A stretch of 64,000 bases of DNA from Dyella lipolytica (GTDB lineage: Bacteria > Pseudomonadota > Gammaproteobacteria > Xanthomonadales > Rhodanobacteraceae). The notes beneath the pieces are model-generated. The model had not been told where the DNA came from. It was given only the letters and a program-made list of their open reading frames with translations, and did no database searches. The stretch spans positions 492,295 to 556,294 of the forward strand of contig NZ_BSNQ01000009.1 in the NCBI RefSeq assembly GCF_030160075.1, given 5' to 3'. Shown one piece after another: positions 1-9,016 of this stretch; the first letter of the stretch is position 1, and the number at the start of each line of letters is the position of its first letter. The translations under genes were made by a program, and so were the position numbers.

Positions 1-32
1 ACCCATTACGCGAGGTTGACCCCTCATCCCAA

Positions 33-54
33 CCTTCTCCCCAAAGGGAGAAGG
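33..54. repeat. Short inverted repeat, possibly a dispersed intergenic repeat
   Basis: A 9-bp perfect inverted repeat (CCTTCTCCC, loop CAAA, GGGAGAAGG) lies in noncoding DNA at the window edge. Pyrimidine-rich elements of this kind recur between genes in many proteobacterial genomes, so it may be a dispersed repeat or the terminator of a gene to the left. No copy of the same element was noticed elsewhere in the window. Confidence 0.45.
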
Positions 55-156
55 GGCAATCGCAAAGAGCCGCATTTCAAAGGTGTAAACCTATAGGCGC
101 GCAGCCGCATCCAAGCTGGCAAGATGATTGCTGCTTTTGCTGTCAATGGGAGCGCC

Positions 157-705
157 ATGTCACCTGCACTCGCTGCGGGAAACAACGATACGGATGACGT
201 GCGCGCGGCCGCAGCAGGCGACCGTCAGGCTTTCCAGCGCCTGTATCGCCTGCATGTGGGCCGCATCCATGGCGCGATGCTGCGACTGTCCGGCTACGAT
301 CATGCGCGCGCCGAAGATCTTACGCAGGATGCCTTCGTACGCGCCTGGCAGAAGCTGGACAGCTTCCGTGAGCAGAGTGCCTTCGGTACATGGCTTTACC
401 GATTGGCGGTGAATGTGGCACTGATGGACATACGGGCGCGGGGCGCCGATCCCGTCGGCTATGTCGACGAGGACAACGTTCCCGAGCATGGCGAGACACC
501 GTTCTGCGCCGCCGAACGCGAGGAGCTGGAACGCGCGATCGGCCGGTTGCCGCCGCGGGCTCGCGCTGTACTGGTACTGCATGACGTGGAAGGTTGGCGC
601 CACGAAGAAATCGCCAACGAGCTGGACATGGCAGTAGGGTCATCCAAGGCGCAACTGCACCGTGCACGCGGCTTGTTGCGCAAGGCTCTTGGAGAAATGC
701 GATGA
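157..705 (+). CDS. ECF-type RNA polymerase sigma factor
   Basis: A 182-residue sigma-70 family factor of the extracytoplasmic-function type. Region 2 is visible near residues 20-90, including AEDLTQDAFVRAWQKL. Region 4 follows at the C-terminus, with RLPPRARAVLVLHDVEGW and a helix-turn-helix reading HEEIANELDMAVGSSKAQL. Such factors direct core polymerase to stress or envelope promoters. I chose ATG 157 because GGGAG precedes it; an in-frame ATG at 124 would add 11 residues but has no clear ribosome site. The stop overlaps the next start (ATGA at 702-705), so the downstream membrane protein is probably its co-translated regulator. The specific regulon cannot be read from the sequence. Confidence 0.9.
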   Translation: MSPALAAGNNDTDDVRAAAAGDRQAFQRLYRLHVGRIHGAMLRLSGYDHARAEDLTQDAFVRAWQKLDSFREQSAFGTWLYRLAVNVALMDIRARGADPVGYVDEDNVPEHGETPFCAAEREELERAIGRLPPRARAVLVLHDVEGWRHEEIANELDMAVGSSKAQLHRARGLLRKALGEMR

Positions 706-1160
706 ACGAATTCGAATGGCTGCGCCAGATGCGCGAACTGAATCAGCCCGTCGCTCCGCAGAACGACGTATGGGCGCGCATCGATGCTGCTCTAGACGAA
801 AATGCTGCGCCAGCCGATGTCACGGCACCGGCACCTATCAAGCGCGCGCGCCCTCACCGCGTATGGGCGCTAGCGGCGAGTATCGCAGCCGTCGTTGTGA
901 TAGCCGGCGGTGTCGTATGGCGCATGCATTCGGTTCCGCAAACCACCGAATCCGTGGCGACGAACATCCCCAGTGACAAGACACCATGGAAACCCAACGA
1001 CCCGCGCCTGGCCGGCGCCGCGCTCGAACTGGGTGCCGCACGCATGGAACTGCAACAGGCGATGCAGCAAGCTCCCGACTCACCGGCCCTGCAGCGCCTG
1101 CTGCAGCGGACCGACGCGCAACAAGCTCGCTTGCGCGAGCTAGAGAAACAAGCTGGCTAA
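702..1160 (+). CDS. Single-pass membrane protein, probable anti-sigma factor
   Basis: A 152-residue protein overlapping the sigma-factor gene by four bases. The N-terminal ~50 residues are hydrophilic (MNEFEWLRQMRELNQPVAP). One transmembrane segment follows around residues 51-70 (VWALAASIAAVVVIAGGVVW). The outer part is rich in Ala and Gln and helical, ending in a probable coiled coil (LLQRTDAQQARLRELEKQAG). This layout and position suit an anti-sigma factor that holds the ECF factor at the membrane. I do not see the Cys/His zinc site of ZAS-type anti-sigma factors, so the role rests on context and topology. Confidence 0.65.
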   Translation: MNEFEWLRQMRELNQPVAPQNDVWARIDAALDENAAPADVTAPAPIKRARPHRVWALAASIAAVVVIAGGVVWRMHSVPQTTESVATNIPSDKTPWKPNDPRLAGAALELGAARMELQQAMQQAPDSPALQRLLQRTDAQQARLRELEKQAG

Positions 1161-1181
1161 AGCTACCTGGACACCATAACT

Positions 1182-2087
1182 ATGAAAAACGCCCGCTATC
1201 TGCCGCTGTTGCTCTGCCTGTCTTGGGGAGGGCAGGCTGTTGCCGAAACTCCGATTGACCTCAGCCACCCTGCTGCGCCAACGGCACATATCGACATCAG
1301 CAACATCAAAGGCGACGTCACCATCACTGCATGGGATCGCAACGAAGTACACGTCGGTGGCGAACTCGGTAACGGTGCCGTGCCGCTTACCATCGAAGGC
1401 AGCGACAACAACCTGTCCATCAAGGTGCAGGCGCAAGGACAAAACGGCTGGTTCAACTGGGGCAGCGACAAGGCGATGTCGTCGACCAAGCTGGATGTCA
1501 GCGTGCCGCGCGGCGCATCGCTAAAAGTCAGCGTTGTAAGCGCACCGCTGAGTGTGGACGGCATCGACGGCGGCGACATCGAAGTGAATTCGGTGAGCGG
1601 CCGGGTGCGCATCGATGCGCGGACGCCCATGCTCCACGTCGTCACCGTGAGCGGCAACGTCGCTTTCTCCGGTCAAGCCAAGCAAGCAAAACTGCAAACG
1701 GTGAGCGGCGACATTCTCGCGCCTTCACTCGGCCATACGGTCGATCTGCAGACGGTTTCCGGCCACATCCAGGCCGGCGGCGGCCCCTGGCAGCAGCTCA
1801 GCCTGAGTACCGTTTCGGGTGACGTGCAACTCAGTGGCGGACTCGCGGCCGGCGGCACGATGAGCCTCGACAGCATGAGCGGCGATCTGCAGCTGCAGTT
1901 CCCCGCTTCCCTGTCCAGCAGCGTGCACGCCGCCACGTTCAGCGGTGATCTGCGCAGCGATTTCGGCACGCCCAAGCAACCCGAACACGGCCCAGGGAGC
2001 ACGCTCGATACCGTGGCTGGCGGCGGCGACGGCAAGATCAGCATCGAAACATTCAGCGGCGACCTGCGCATCCGCAAGCAGGACTGA
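1182..2087 (+). CDS. Exported DUF4097-type beta-repeat protein
   Basis: A 301-residue protein with a signal peptide (MKNARYLPLLLCLSWGGQAVA). The rest is a ladder of short beta repeats built around a Ser-Gly-Asp/Asn/His turn: VSGRVRI, VSGNVAF, VSGDILA, VSGHIQA, VSGDVQL, MSGDLQL, FSGDLRS and FSGDLRI. This is typical of the DUF4097 family, whose members probably fold as a beta solenoid. It starts 21 bases after the probable anti-sigma gene and ends just before a terminator, so the three genes look like one operon. DUF4097 proteins often accompany ECF sigma/anti-sigma pairs; their biochemical function is not settled. Location is predicted as periplasm or outer membrane. Confidence 0.8.
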   Translation: MKNARYLPLLLCLSWGGQAVAETPIDLSHPAAPTAHIDISNIKGDVTITAWDRNEVHVGGELGNGAVPLTIEGSDNNLSIKVQAQGQNGWFNWGSDKAMSSTKLDVSVPRGASLKVSVVSAPLSVDGIDGGDIEVNSVSGRVRIDARTPMLHVVTVSGNVAFSGQAKQAKLQTVSGDILAPSLGHTVDLQTVSGHIQAGGGPWQQLSLSTVSGDVQLSGGLAAGGTMSLDSMSGDLQLQFPASLSSSVHAATFSGDLRSDFGTPKQPEHGPGSTLDTVAGGGDGKISIETFSGDLRIRKQD

Positions 2088-2101
2088 GCATGACCGGACA
2101 T

Positions 2102-2134
2102 AAAAAAAGCCCTCGCAATGCGGGGGCTTTTTTG
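2102..2134. terminator. Bidirectional rho-independent terminator
   Basis: A G+C-rich hairpin (GCCCTCGC, loop AATG, CGGGGGC) is flanked by seven A on the left and six T on the right. It can therefore end the sigma-factor operon on the plus strand and the convergent gene at 2152-3021 on the minus strand. Confidence 0.85.
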
Positions 2135-2151
2135 TGCGTCGAGGAATCAGA

Positions 2152-3021
2152 TCAAAGATCCTGGTGATACTGCACGTAAGGCGTACGCGATTGATCCGGT
2201 TCGGGCGGCCCTGCCGGCGTGTTTGTCGCGTTACCGGAAGACCAGAGATTCTGCGCACCGAAACTCAACGAACCCTGCCAAGGCAGACGCCACGTCACGC
2301 CAAGATCGATGCTGTTCCAGCGACGATCGGTAGTAAAGCTGTTCGGCATCCCGGGTTCCGGCGCCATCGTACGGCCGATGATGCTGCCGCTGATCGGACC
2401 GTGATCGATACCGAAGCTCAAGGCTTTCTGATCCAACGTGCTGAGGCCCATCAGATTGCCCGGCAACAGCCGGATGCGTCCCACGCTGGCGCCGAGTAGC
2501 AGACCGCTATTACCCGTCAGGGCAACACGACCGCGCGCATTCACTTGAGTGCTGCTGTCGAAATCCGGCAAGCCGTTAACACCGGTTACCGCGCCAGGCA
2601 GTACGCGCGGCAGCGGTGTGGTGTTCGGAACCTGATCCTGCGCAACGCTCACGCCGAGGCTATAGCGACCGGCGTTGTAGATAGCGCCCACTTCGCTGCC
2701 GACAATGCGCGGCTGAGTGACCCAGGAACGCTGATTGACACCGACTTGCGCCGTGACATTGGGTGTCACGCCGTACAGCAAGGTGCTCGAACTTACCGTG
2801 CCGCCCGAGAGCGGATTGAGCGAAAGCAACGCGTTATTCGCCGCCGCCGTCGTAGAACTCTGCGATTGCAGCAGCAACGAACCTTGCGTGGGCTGACCGG
2901 ACTTCAATGAGCTCTGCTGTTGCAGCCACGCCATGTCGCTGACCTGATCGCCGCCCACCGTCTGCCCTGCCGCAACGAACGGCACGAACAATAACGGCAA
3001 TGTCAGCAACAGTCGGCGCAT
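2152..3021 (-). CDS. Exported outer-membrane-like protein of unknown function
   Basis: A 289-residue protein with a clear signal peptide (MRRLLLTLPLLFVPFVAAGQ). The mature part is rich in Ser, Thr, Gly, Asn and Gln. It shows alternating polar and apolar stretches (TLLYGVTPNVTAQVGVNQRS, GRVALTGNSGLLLGASVGRI, IDLGVTWRLPWQGSLSFGAQ) that look like antiparallel strands of a small beta barrel. I do not recognise a named family. The C-terminus is polar and does not end in the Phe typical of barrels inserted by BamA, so the barrel is an inference. It stands alone, transcribed toward the shared terminator and divergent from the GGDEF/EAL gene. Confidence 0.6.
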   Translation of the reverse strand: MRRLLLTLPLLFVPFVAAGQTVGGDQVSDMAWLQQQSSLKSGQPTQGSLLLQSQSSTTAAANNALLSLNPLSGGTVSSSTLLYGVTPNVTAQVGVNQRSWVTQPRIVGSEVGAIYNAGRYSLGVSVAQDQVPNTTPLPRVLPGAVTGVNGLPDFDSSTQVNARGRVALTGNSGLLLGASVGRIRLLPGNLMGLSTLDQKALSFGIDHGPISGSIIGRTMAPEPGMPNSFTTDRRWNSIDLGVTWRLPWQGSLSFGAQNLWSSGNATNTPAGPPEPDQSRTPYVQYHQDL

Positions 3022-3289
3022 GAAAGTTCGAATTGGCGTAGCAGACCGCGTCCGGCCCTCAGAGAGGGGCGGACTCCCGGGTGCCAGTATACCCCGTTTT
3101 ACTTTTTACTAACACCCTGGATAGGCCACACTTTCTGTGTCGCAATGCGCCAAAACAGCCTCCCGAACAAGGACTTGCTGGCACGCTGGATGCATGATCG
3201 GGAAACCTTTCCGACCCGGCTACCAATAACCATCCACGCTGGCGACATGACGGTATCGTCACGATATATAGTCATCCGAGATAGCGCGC

Positions 3290-6199
3290 ATGGACCCGCA
3301 AACAGCCATGAGTTCAGTGCCTGACAGCCGCAATTTCATGTCGGAATCCACCGGGGCTATCCCGGCGGAGCTACGTGAGACCATGGAACGGCTGTTTCGT
3401 GCCGTGGACGCGGGCAGCGTGCTGGAAACCTGCGAGGCAGCCCTGGGGCACCTGGGCATCAAGGGCCGGCTGCTTTGGCTGCCGCCGGAAGCGGACGACC
3501 AGCTGCCGGGACCGGGCCGGCTAAGTCTGGCCAAGGATCCGCAGAGCCTGCAGACCCTGGTGCTTGAGGGCGACCCCGCCGAGCTAAACGGCAAGGTGAG
3601 CGCTGAAATGGTCTGGCTGGGGCGACTCGCCGGGACCCGCCTACGCCAATTGAGCGAAACCGGTCGTCTCTACGAGGCCATTTCGCGCCTCGCCATGGCC
3701 GAGCGCCTGCAACGCGCCCTGTATGCCATCGCCGACCTGGCCGGCACAGCGCACAACATGACCGAGATGATGCAGTCGCTGCACACCATCGTCGGCATGC
3801 TGATGTACGCAGAGAACTTCTACATCTTCCTCTACGACCCCGCGACCGACAGCGTGCGCTTTCCGTATTACGTAGACACGATGGACCAGAAGCCGCCCCC
3901 GCCGGACGAGAGCTATCCGCTGCAAGACATGCGGCACAGCCTGTCATGGAACCTGCTGCAAGGCGGGCAGCCAATCATGGGTTCGGTCGAGGAGTTGTCG
4001 CGACAGCTGGAAGGCCGCTTCACCCTGGTCGGGCCCGCCTGCGAACACTGGCTGGGCGTGCCACTGCTACGCGGCAGCCAAGTGGCCGGCGGCATCGCCG
4101 TGCAAAGTTATCGGGCCGATACGCACTACACCCGACATGACCGCGACTTGCTCAATTACGTCGCGCAACATGTGCAGACGGCGCTAGAACGCCGCGAAGC
4201 GCATGCCGAACTGGAACGAAGGGTCGCCGATCGTACGGCAGCGCTGCGTGCTACCAATCGCGTGCTGCGCCAGCAAGTGCTACAACGCCAGCGTGGCGAA
4301 CGCCTGCAATCGGCCTTGTTTCGCATCGCGGAACTGGCCAGCGCACCGGAAAGTCAGCAGAACTTTTACGCCGCCGCACACCGTGTCGTGAGCGGTTTGC
4401 TCTATGCGCGCAATTTCTACATCGCGCTACTCGACGAAAGCGGCCAGAACATCAGCTTCCCCTATTCGGTGGACGAGATCGAGACCGTGCGCAATCCGCG
4501 CCCGCTCGGCAACGGTGCCACCGAGTACGTACTAAAACACGGCAAACCCCTGCTGGCCGATCGGCAAAGTTTCGACCGGCTCGCTGCAGCCGGTGAATGC
4601 GTGGAAGCCGGGGCACCCTCGGTCTGCTGGCTCGGCGTTCCCCTGGTATGGGACGACCGCGTGATGGGTGTCCTCGCCGTGCAAAGCTATTCGCCCAAGC
4701 ACATCTACGACACGCGCGACCAGGAACTGCTCACCTTCGTGAGCTATCACATCGCCAATGCCCTGCAACGCAAACAGACCAGTGAAACGCTGAAGCAGGC
4801 GTACGTGAATCTGGAGCGCCGCGTCACCGAACGCACGCGCGCACTGGCGTTGGCCAATCGCGACTTGCGCGAGCAGATCGCCGAGCGCGAACGCGTCGAG
4901 CGCCGACTGATGTACGAGACCTTGCACGATTCACTGACCGGCTTGCCCAACCGCACGCTATTGCTGCAGCGTCTTGGTCAGGCGCTGCAGGCTTATCACA
5001 ACGATCCCAGCAAGCTGTTCGCGGTGCTCTTCATCGACCTGGACCGCTTCAAGGTCATCAACGACTCGGTGGGTCACTTGATTGGCGACGACTTGCTGTT
5101 TCAGGCAGGCAGCCGGATTCGCGCGTGCCTGAAAACCCGCGATCTGGTGGCGCGATTGGGCGGCGACGAATTCGCAGTGCTGCTGGAAGGCATTAACGAC
5201 GCCAGCAAGGCCCGCACCATCGCCGAACGTATCATCGCGGAACTGCACGTGCCGTTCCGTCTCGGCGTGAAGGAAATTTTTACCTCGGCGTCGATCGGCA
5301 TCGCCCTGCCCGCCCAGCACTACCAGCAACCGGAAGAGTTGCTGCGCGACGCGGACGCCGCGATGTATCGCGCCAAGGACGAGGGTCGTCACCGCGCCGC
5401 TATGTTCGACGATCGCCTGCGCCGCGAAGTGCTTTCGCTGCTGGAAATGGAAGGCGATCTGCGTCGCGCGCTGAGTCGCAATGAATTCGTACCGTTCTAC
5501 CAGCCGATCGTCGCTCTCGACGACGGACACACCGTCGGTTACGAAGCCCTGCTGCGTTGGCGCCATCCCGACCGCGGTCTGCTATGCCCCGGGGATTTTC
5601 TCGCCGTCGCCGAAGAAAACGGCAGCGCGGAAACCATCGACTGGCAGATCTTCGAACAAGTCGCCTCGCAGGCAAGCATGTTGGCCGGGACCGATGGCTT
5701 CGTCAGCTTGAACGTATCGGGCCGACACTTCCGTATGCCCGATCTCGACGAGCGCCTGCTTAACCTGTTGCGTGCCCATCGCGTCAATCCGCGGTCGTTG
5801 CGTATCGAAGTAACCGAACGCACCCTGCTGGAAAATCCTTCGCAAGTGAAACGCATACTCGACAACTTGCGCCAGCACGGCGTAGGCATTGCGCTCGACG
5901 ATTTCGGCACCGGCTATTCGTCACTCAGCTATCTGCATCAATATCCAATCGAAACACTGAAAATCGATCGCAGCTTCATTACCGAACTGGCCAACCCCGG
6001 CAGCCATAGCGTGCCGGTGGTACGCGCCATCCAGGTGCTGGCCGATTCGCTGCAAATGCAGGTGATTGCCGAAGGCATCGAAGAGGAAGAGCAGCGACAG
6101 GCGCTGCGGAGCATCGGCTGTCGCTACGGCCAAGGTTTTCTGTTCGCCCGGCCGCAAGCCGCCGAGGTGTGGCTGGGCACGATCAGCACCGTGGGCTGA
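3290..6199 (+). CDS. GAF-GAF-GGDEF-EAL protein, c-di-GMP turnover
   Basis: A 969-residue cytoplasmic protein. Two GAF-like sensor domains cover roughly residues 140-300 and 340-500; they are similar to each other (both contain AxNFYI and a conserved WLGVPL). Each is followed by a predicted coiled coil (AELERRVADRTAALRATNRV and NLERRVTERTRALALANRDL). A GGDEF domain spans about 545-700 with an intact RLGGDEFAVLL motif, implying possible diguanylate cyclase activity. An EAL domain spans about 715-965 with YEALLRW, the Asp-rich ALDDFGTGYSSLSYL and IAEGIE, consistent with a c-di-GMP phosphodiesterase. Both active sites look complete, so net output cannot be told. No membrane segment is seen. Other starts at 3308 and 3338 are possible. 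Confidence 0.92.
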   Translation: MDPQTAMSSVPDSRNFMSESTGAIPAELRETMERLFRAVDAGSVLETCEAALGHLGIKGRLLWLPPEADDQLPGPGRLSLAKDPQSLQTLVLEGDPAELNGKVSAEMVWLGRLAGTRLRQLSETGRLYEAISRLAMAERLQRALYAIADLAGTAHNMTEMMQSLHTIVGMLMYAENFYIFLYDPATDSVRFPYYVDTMDQKPPPPDESYPLQDMRHSLSWNLLQGGQPIMGSVEELSRQLEGRFTLVGPACEHWLGVPLLRGSQVAGGIAVQSYRADTHYTRHDRDLLNYVAQHVQTALERREAHAELERRVADRTAALRATNRVLRQQVLQRQRGERLQSALFRIAELASAPESQQNFYAAAHRVVSGLLYARNFYIALLDESGQNISFPYSVDEIETVRNPRPLGNGATEYVLKHGKPLLADRQSFDRLAAAGECVEAGAPSVCWLGVPLVWDDRVMGVLAVQSYSPKHIYDTRDQELLTFVSYHIANALQRKQTSETLKQAYVNLERRVTERTRALALANRDLREQIAERERVERRLMYETLHDSLTGLPNRTLLLQRLGQALQAYHNDPSKLFAVLFIDLDRFKVINDSVGHLIGDDLLFQAGSRIRACLKTRDLVARLGGDEFAVLLEGINDASKARTIAERIIAELHVPFRLGVKEIFTSASIGIALPAQHYQQPEELLRDADAAMYRAKDEGRHRAAMFDDRLRREVLSLLEMEGDLRRALSRNEFVPFYQPIVALDDGHTVGYEALLRWRHPDRGLLCPGDFLAVAEENGSAETIDWQIFEQVASQASMLAGTDGFVSLNVSGRHFRMPDLDERLLNLLRAHRVNPRSLRIEVTERTLLENPSQVKRILDNLRQHGVGIALDDFGTGYSSLSYLHQYPIETLKIDRSFITELANPGSHSVPVVRAIQVLADSLQMQVIAEGIEEEEQRQALRSIGCRYGQGFLFARPQAAEVWLGTISTVG

Positions 6200-6213
6200 T
6201 CGCGCAACTTATG

Positions 6214-7107
6214 TCACTGCACCGTTGAGGTGGTCGCCGTGCCGCCGCTCAACAGATGCGCCGCATCGACGCGATCGAACGTGTATGCACGCGCGCAAAA
6301 TTCGCAAGTGACCTCGATGGTGCCGTGATGCGCCTCCAGCGTGGCCTCGATCTCGTCACGCCCCAGCGAGCGCAACATCGCTTCCACTCGTTCGCGCGAG
6401 CAGCTGCAACCGAACGCCAGCGGCCGTGGTTTGAACAAGCGCACCGTTTCTTCATGATAGAGGCGATAGAGCAGCTGCTCCGGTGGCGTAGTGAGCAATT
6501 CGTCGCTACCGAGGGTGGCGGTTAGGTGCTCGATGCGCGGCCAGGCGTCCTCATCCTGGACCGCATCGCGACCGCCCTCACCCGGCAGCTTCTGCAACAT
6601 CAGGCCGACGGCATGCTGATCGTTGGCCGCCAGCACGATGCGTGCCGGCAGCTGCTCGGACTGCTGGAAATAGTTTTCCAGCGCGCCAGCCAGCTCCGGG
6701 TGCCGCAGATCGACCAGGCCCTGATAACGTTGACCACGCTCGGCATGGCCGATGGTGATTGCCATGATGGCGTCGGGCAGGTCGCTCAAGGTCAGGGCGT
6801 CTGGCAAGGAGTCATTCCAGCGCGCCAGTCCGCGCAGGCGCCCGGTGTCGGAGCATTCGGCGAACAATAGCCGCAGGGCTCCGGCGCTCTTCAATTCGAT
6901 CGACAACGCGCCATCGAGCTTGATGTTACCGGTCAGCAGCGCGCTCGCCGCCAGGGATTGGCCCAGCAAGTCTCGCAGGGGGGCGGGATAGTCGGCACGC
7001 CCCGCAACCTCGCGCCAGGCTGGGCCCAGCCGCACGATGACACCTCTAACCCCTGCGCGTTCAAGCAAAAAACGATGCAGCACATCTTCGACGAGCACGG
7101 TTTCCAC
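6214..7107 (-). CDS. hslO: Redox-regulated chaperone Hsp33
   Basis: A 297-residue protein matching Hsp33 in length and layout. The N-terminal domain carries family motifs such as SALLTGNIKLDG. The C-terminus carries the zinc site, a Cys-X-Cys pair (CSCSRERVEAMLRSLG) and a Cys-X-X-Cys pair (CEFC) about 30 residues later. These four Cys bind zinc when reduced; on oxidative unfolding they form disulfides and switch on holdase activity in the cytoplasm. The gene is monocistronic and divergent from mtgA. Confidence 0.95.
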   Translation of the reverse strand: METVLVEDVLHRFLLERAGVRGVIVRLGPAWREVAGRADYPAPLRDLLGQSLAASALLTGNIKLDGALSIELKSAGALRLLFAECSDTGRLRGLARWNDSLPDALTLSDLPDAIMAITIGHAERGQRYQGLVDLRHPELAGALENYFQQSEQLPARIVLAANDQHAVGLMLQKLPGEGGRDAVQDEDAWPRIEHLTATLGSDELLTTPPEQLLYRLYHEETVRLFKPRPLAFGCSCSRERVEAMLRSLGRDEIEATLEAHHGTIEVTCEFCARAYTFDRVDAAHLLSGGTATTSTVQ

Positions 7108-7219
7108 TTCGATTACCTCTAAAAGCCAAGAGGCGAGAGATGGGGGCTCGCCTGGGGACTGACAATAGTCGGCACGGGTGGCCGCTTATACTGCGCCGGG
7201 TTTTTCTGTCTGGTCGGCC

Positions 7220-7966
7220 ATGTCTCATCTTCCCTCTTTTCGTCGTCTGTTGCGTTATGCCGGCATCGTCGTTCTGTCATGGGTGGCGCTGAGCTGGCTG
7301 GTCGTGTTCGTGCTGCGCTTCGTGCCACCCTGGACCTCGGCGGTGATGATGGAACGCCAGTTCGCTGCGGTGATCCACGGCGAAAAAGCCTTTCATCTGC
7401 AGCATCACTGGGTTCCCTGGCCGCGTGTTTCGCCCTGGGTACCCTTGGCGATGGTGGCCGGCGAAGACCAGAAATTCCCGTTTCACCACGGTTTTGACTT
7501 CGATTCCATCCAGAACGCGATCGATGCGGCCGATGACGGCAAGCGATTGCGCGGCGCCAGCACGATCAGCCAGCAGACCGCCAAGAATTTGTTCCTGTGG
7601 AATGGCCGCAGCTTCATCCGCAAGGGATTGGAGGCGTATTTCACGGTGTTGCTGGAAGTGACCTGGCCCAAGCGCCGCATCCTGGAGGTCTATATGAATA
7701 TCGCGCAGCTCGGCGACGGCATCTACGGCGTGGGCGCGGCCAGCGACACCTTCTTTGGCAAGTCGCCAGCCCAGCTTGGCCCCGCGCAGGCCGCCAGGCT
7801 GGCCGCGGTGCTGCCCAATCCGGATCGCTTTCGCGTCGATCGACCGAGCGTCTATGTGATGGAACGCAGCCGGTGGATCGAAGAGCAAATGGATCAACTC
7901 GGCGGACCGGGCTATCTGGAAAGCCAGCAGCCGCCACGTAATACCCGCATTCCACGACGGCGCTGA
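7220..7966 (+). CDS. mtgA: Monofunctional peptidoglycan transglycosylase
   Basis: A 248-residue inner-membrane enzyme of glycosyltransferase family 51 that polymerises lipid II into glycan strands. One N-terminal membrane anchor is seen (YAGIVVLSWVALSWLVVFVL). The catalytic domain has the family signatures EDQKFPFHHGFD, including the catalytic Glu; RGASTISQQTAKNLFLW; and KRRILEVYMNIAQLGDGIYG. No transpeptidase domain follows, which separates it from class A PBPs. The start at 7220 gives a normal-length N-terminus; an in-frame start at 7178 adds 14 residues without support. Confidence 0.95.
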   Translation: MSHLPSFRRLLRYAGIVVLSWVALSWLVVFVLRFVPPWTSAVMMERQFAAVIHGEKAFHLQHHWVPWPRVSPWVPLAMVAGEDQKFPFHHGFDFDSIQNAIDAADDGKRLRGASTISQQTAKNLFLWNGRSFIRKGLEAYFTVLLEVTWPKRRILEVYMNIAQLGDGIYGVGAASDTFFGKSPAQLGPAQAARLAAVLPNPDRFRVDRPSVYVMERSRWIEEQMDQLGGPGYLESQQPPRNTRIPRRR

Positions 7967-8003
7967 TCCGTTAGCATCATTGCCACTACAACAGGTCCGA
8001 AGC

Positions 8004-8972
8004 ATGCCGAAACTCACTGTCGTCGTTCCCGCCTACAACGAATCGGCCGTACTGGCGATCTTCCACGAACGCTTGCGCGGCGTGTTGGACACGCTTTCGC
8101 TGCAATGCAACGTGCTGTACATCGACGACGGCAGCCGGGATGACACCTGGACGATCATGCAATCGCTTGCTGCGGCCGATGCGCGCGTCGGTGCACTCAA
8201 GCTGTCGCGCAATTTCGGCAAGGAGATCGCCCTCACCGCCGGCCTCGATCATGTCGATGCCGATGCTGCCGTGGTGATTGATGCGGACCTGCAAGACCCG
8301 CCGGAGCTGATCCCCGAACTGGTGGCGCAATGGCAGGCCGGCTACGACGTGGTTTATGCCACACGTAGCGCGCGCGCCGGCGAGAGCGGCTTCAAGCGTT
8401 TCACGGCGGCGGCGTTTTATCGCACCATGGAGATACTCTCGGATGTGCCGGTGCCGCGCGATACCGGCGACTTCCGGCTACTCTCGCGCCGCGCGCTCAA
8501 AGCGCTGTCGCAGTTGCGCGAACGGCAGCGTTTCATGAAAGGGCTGTTCGCGTGGATCGGCTATCGACAAACCTCTGTCCAGTACATGCGCGATCCCCGC
8601 AAGGCCGGCAAGACCAAATGGAACTACTGGCGGCTGGGCCAGTTCGCCATCGAAGGCATTACTTCGTTCTCTAGCGCACCGCTGCGGCTGGCGACCTGGA
8701 CCGGCGTGACGGCCTCTCTGGTCGCTTTCCTTCTCGGGCTCAAGGTACTGATCAAGGCGCTGATGCATCGGGATCCTGTGCCTGGTTATCCCAGCCTGAT
8801 GGTGGTGATCCTGTTCCTCGGCGGCGTTCAGCTGCTTGCGCTGGGTGTGATCGGCGAATACCTCGGCCGCAGCTATGCCGAGAGCAAGCAGCGGCCGCTG
8901 TACTTCATCGAAGAGGAACGTCTTCCGGCGTCCCAGGGCACGCTTCACACTGAAGCCACACAGCAGCGCTAA
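8004..8972 (+). CDS. GtrB/ArnC-like polyprenyl-phosphate glycosyltransferase
   Basis: A 322-residue GT2 family enzyme. The N-terminal catalytic domain shows the nucleotide-sugar binding start (TVVVPAYNE), YIDDGSRDDT and VIDADLQDPPELI, the DXD-type metal site of DPM1/GtrB enzymes. Two transmembrane segments lie near the C-terminus (residues ~230-300). Family members move a sugar from UDP-glucose, UDP-4-formamido-arabinose or similar onto undecaprenyl phosphate at the inner membrane. The sugar is not decided by sequence. No flippase (gtrA) or arn genes are adjacent. Start ATG 8004 places the motif at the usual position. Confidence 0.85.
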   Translation: MPKLTVVVPAYNESAVLAIFHERLRGVLDTLSLQCNVLYIDDGSRDDTWTIMQSLAAADARVGALKLSRNFGKEIALTAGLDHVDADAAVVIDADLQDPPELIPELVAQWQAGYDVVYATRSARAGESGFKRFTAAAFYRTMEILSDVPVPRDTGDFRLLSRRALKALSQLRERQRFMKGLFAWIGYRQTSVQYMRDPRKAGKTKWNYWRLGQFAIEGITSFSSAPLRLATWTGVTASLVAFLLGLKVLIKALMHRDPVPGYPSLMVVILFLGGVQLLALGVIGEYLGRSYAESKQRPLYFIEEERLPASQGTLHTEATQQR

Positions 8973-9016
8973 ACTGTCCCGACGCGGCCATGCTGCGGCC
9001 GTCGGGGAGGTTTGGC

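Noticed and set aside
4958-5566. Long antisense open frame inside the GGDEF/EAL gene
   Set aside because: It is a shadow of the sense gene, which carries intact GGDEF and EAL motifs.
5880-5960. Possible EAL degeneration in the GGDEF/EAL protein
   Set aside because: The DDFGTGYSSLSYL loop and YEALLRW are both intact, so there is no sign of a degenerate phosphodiesterase.
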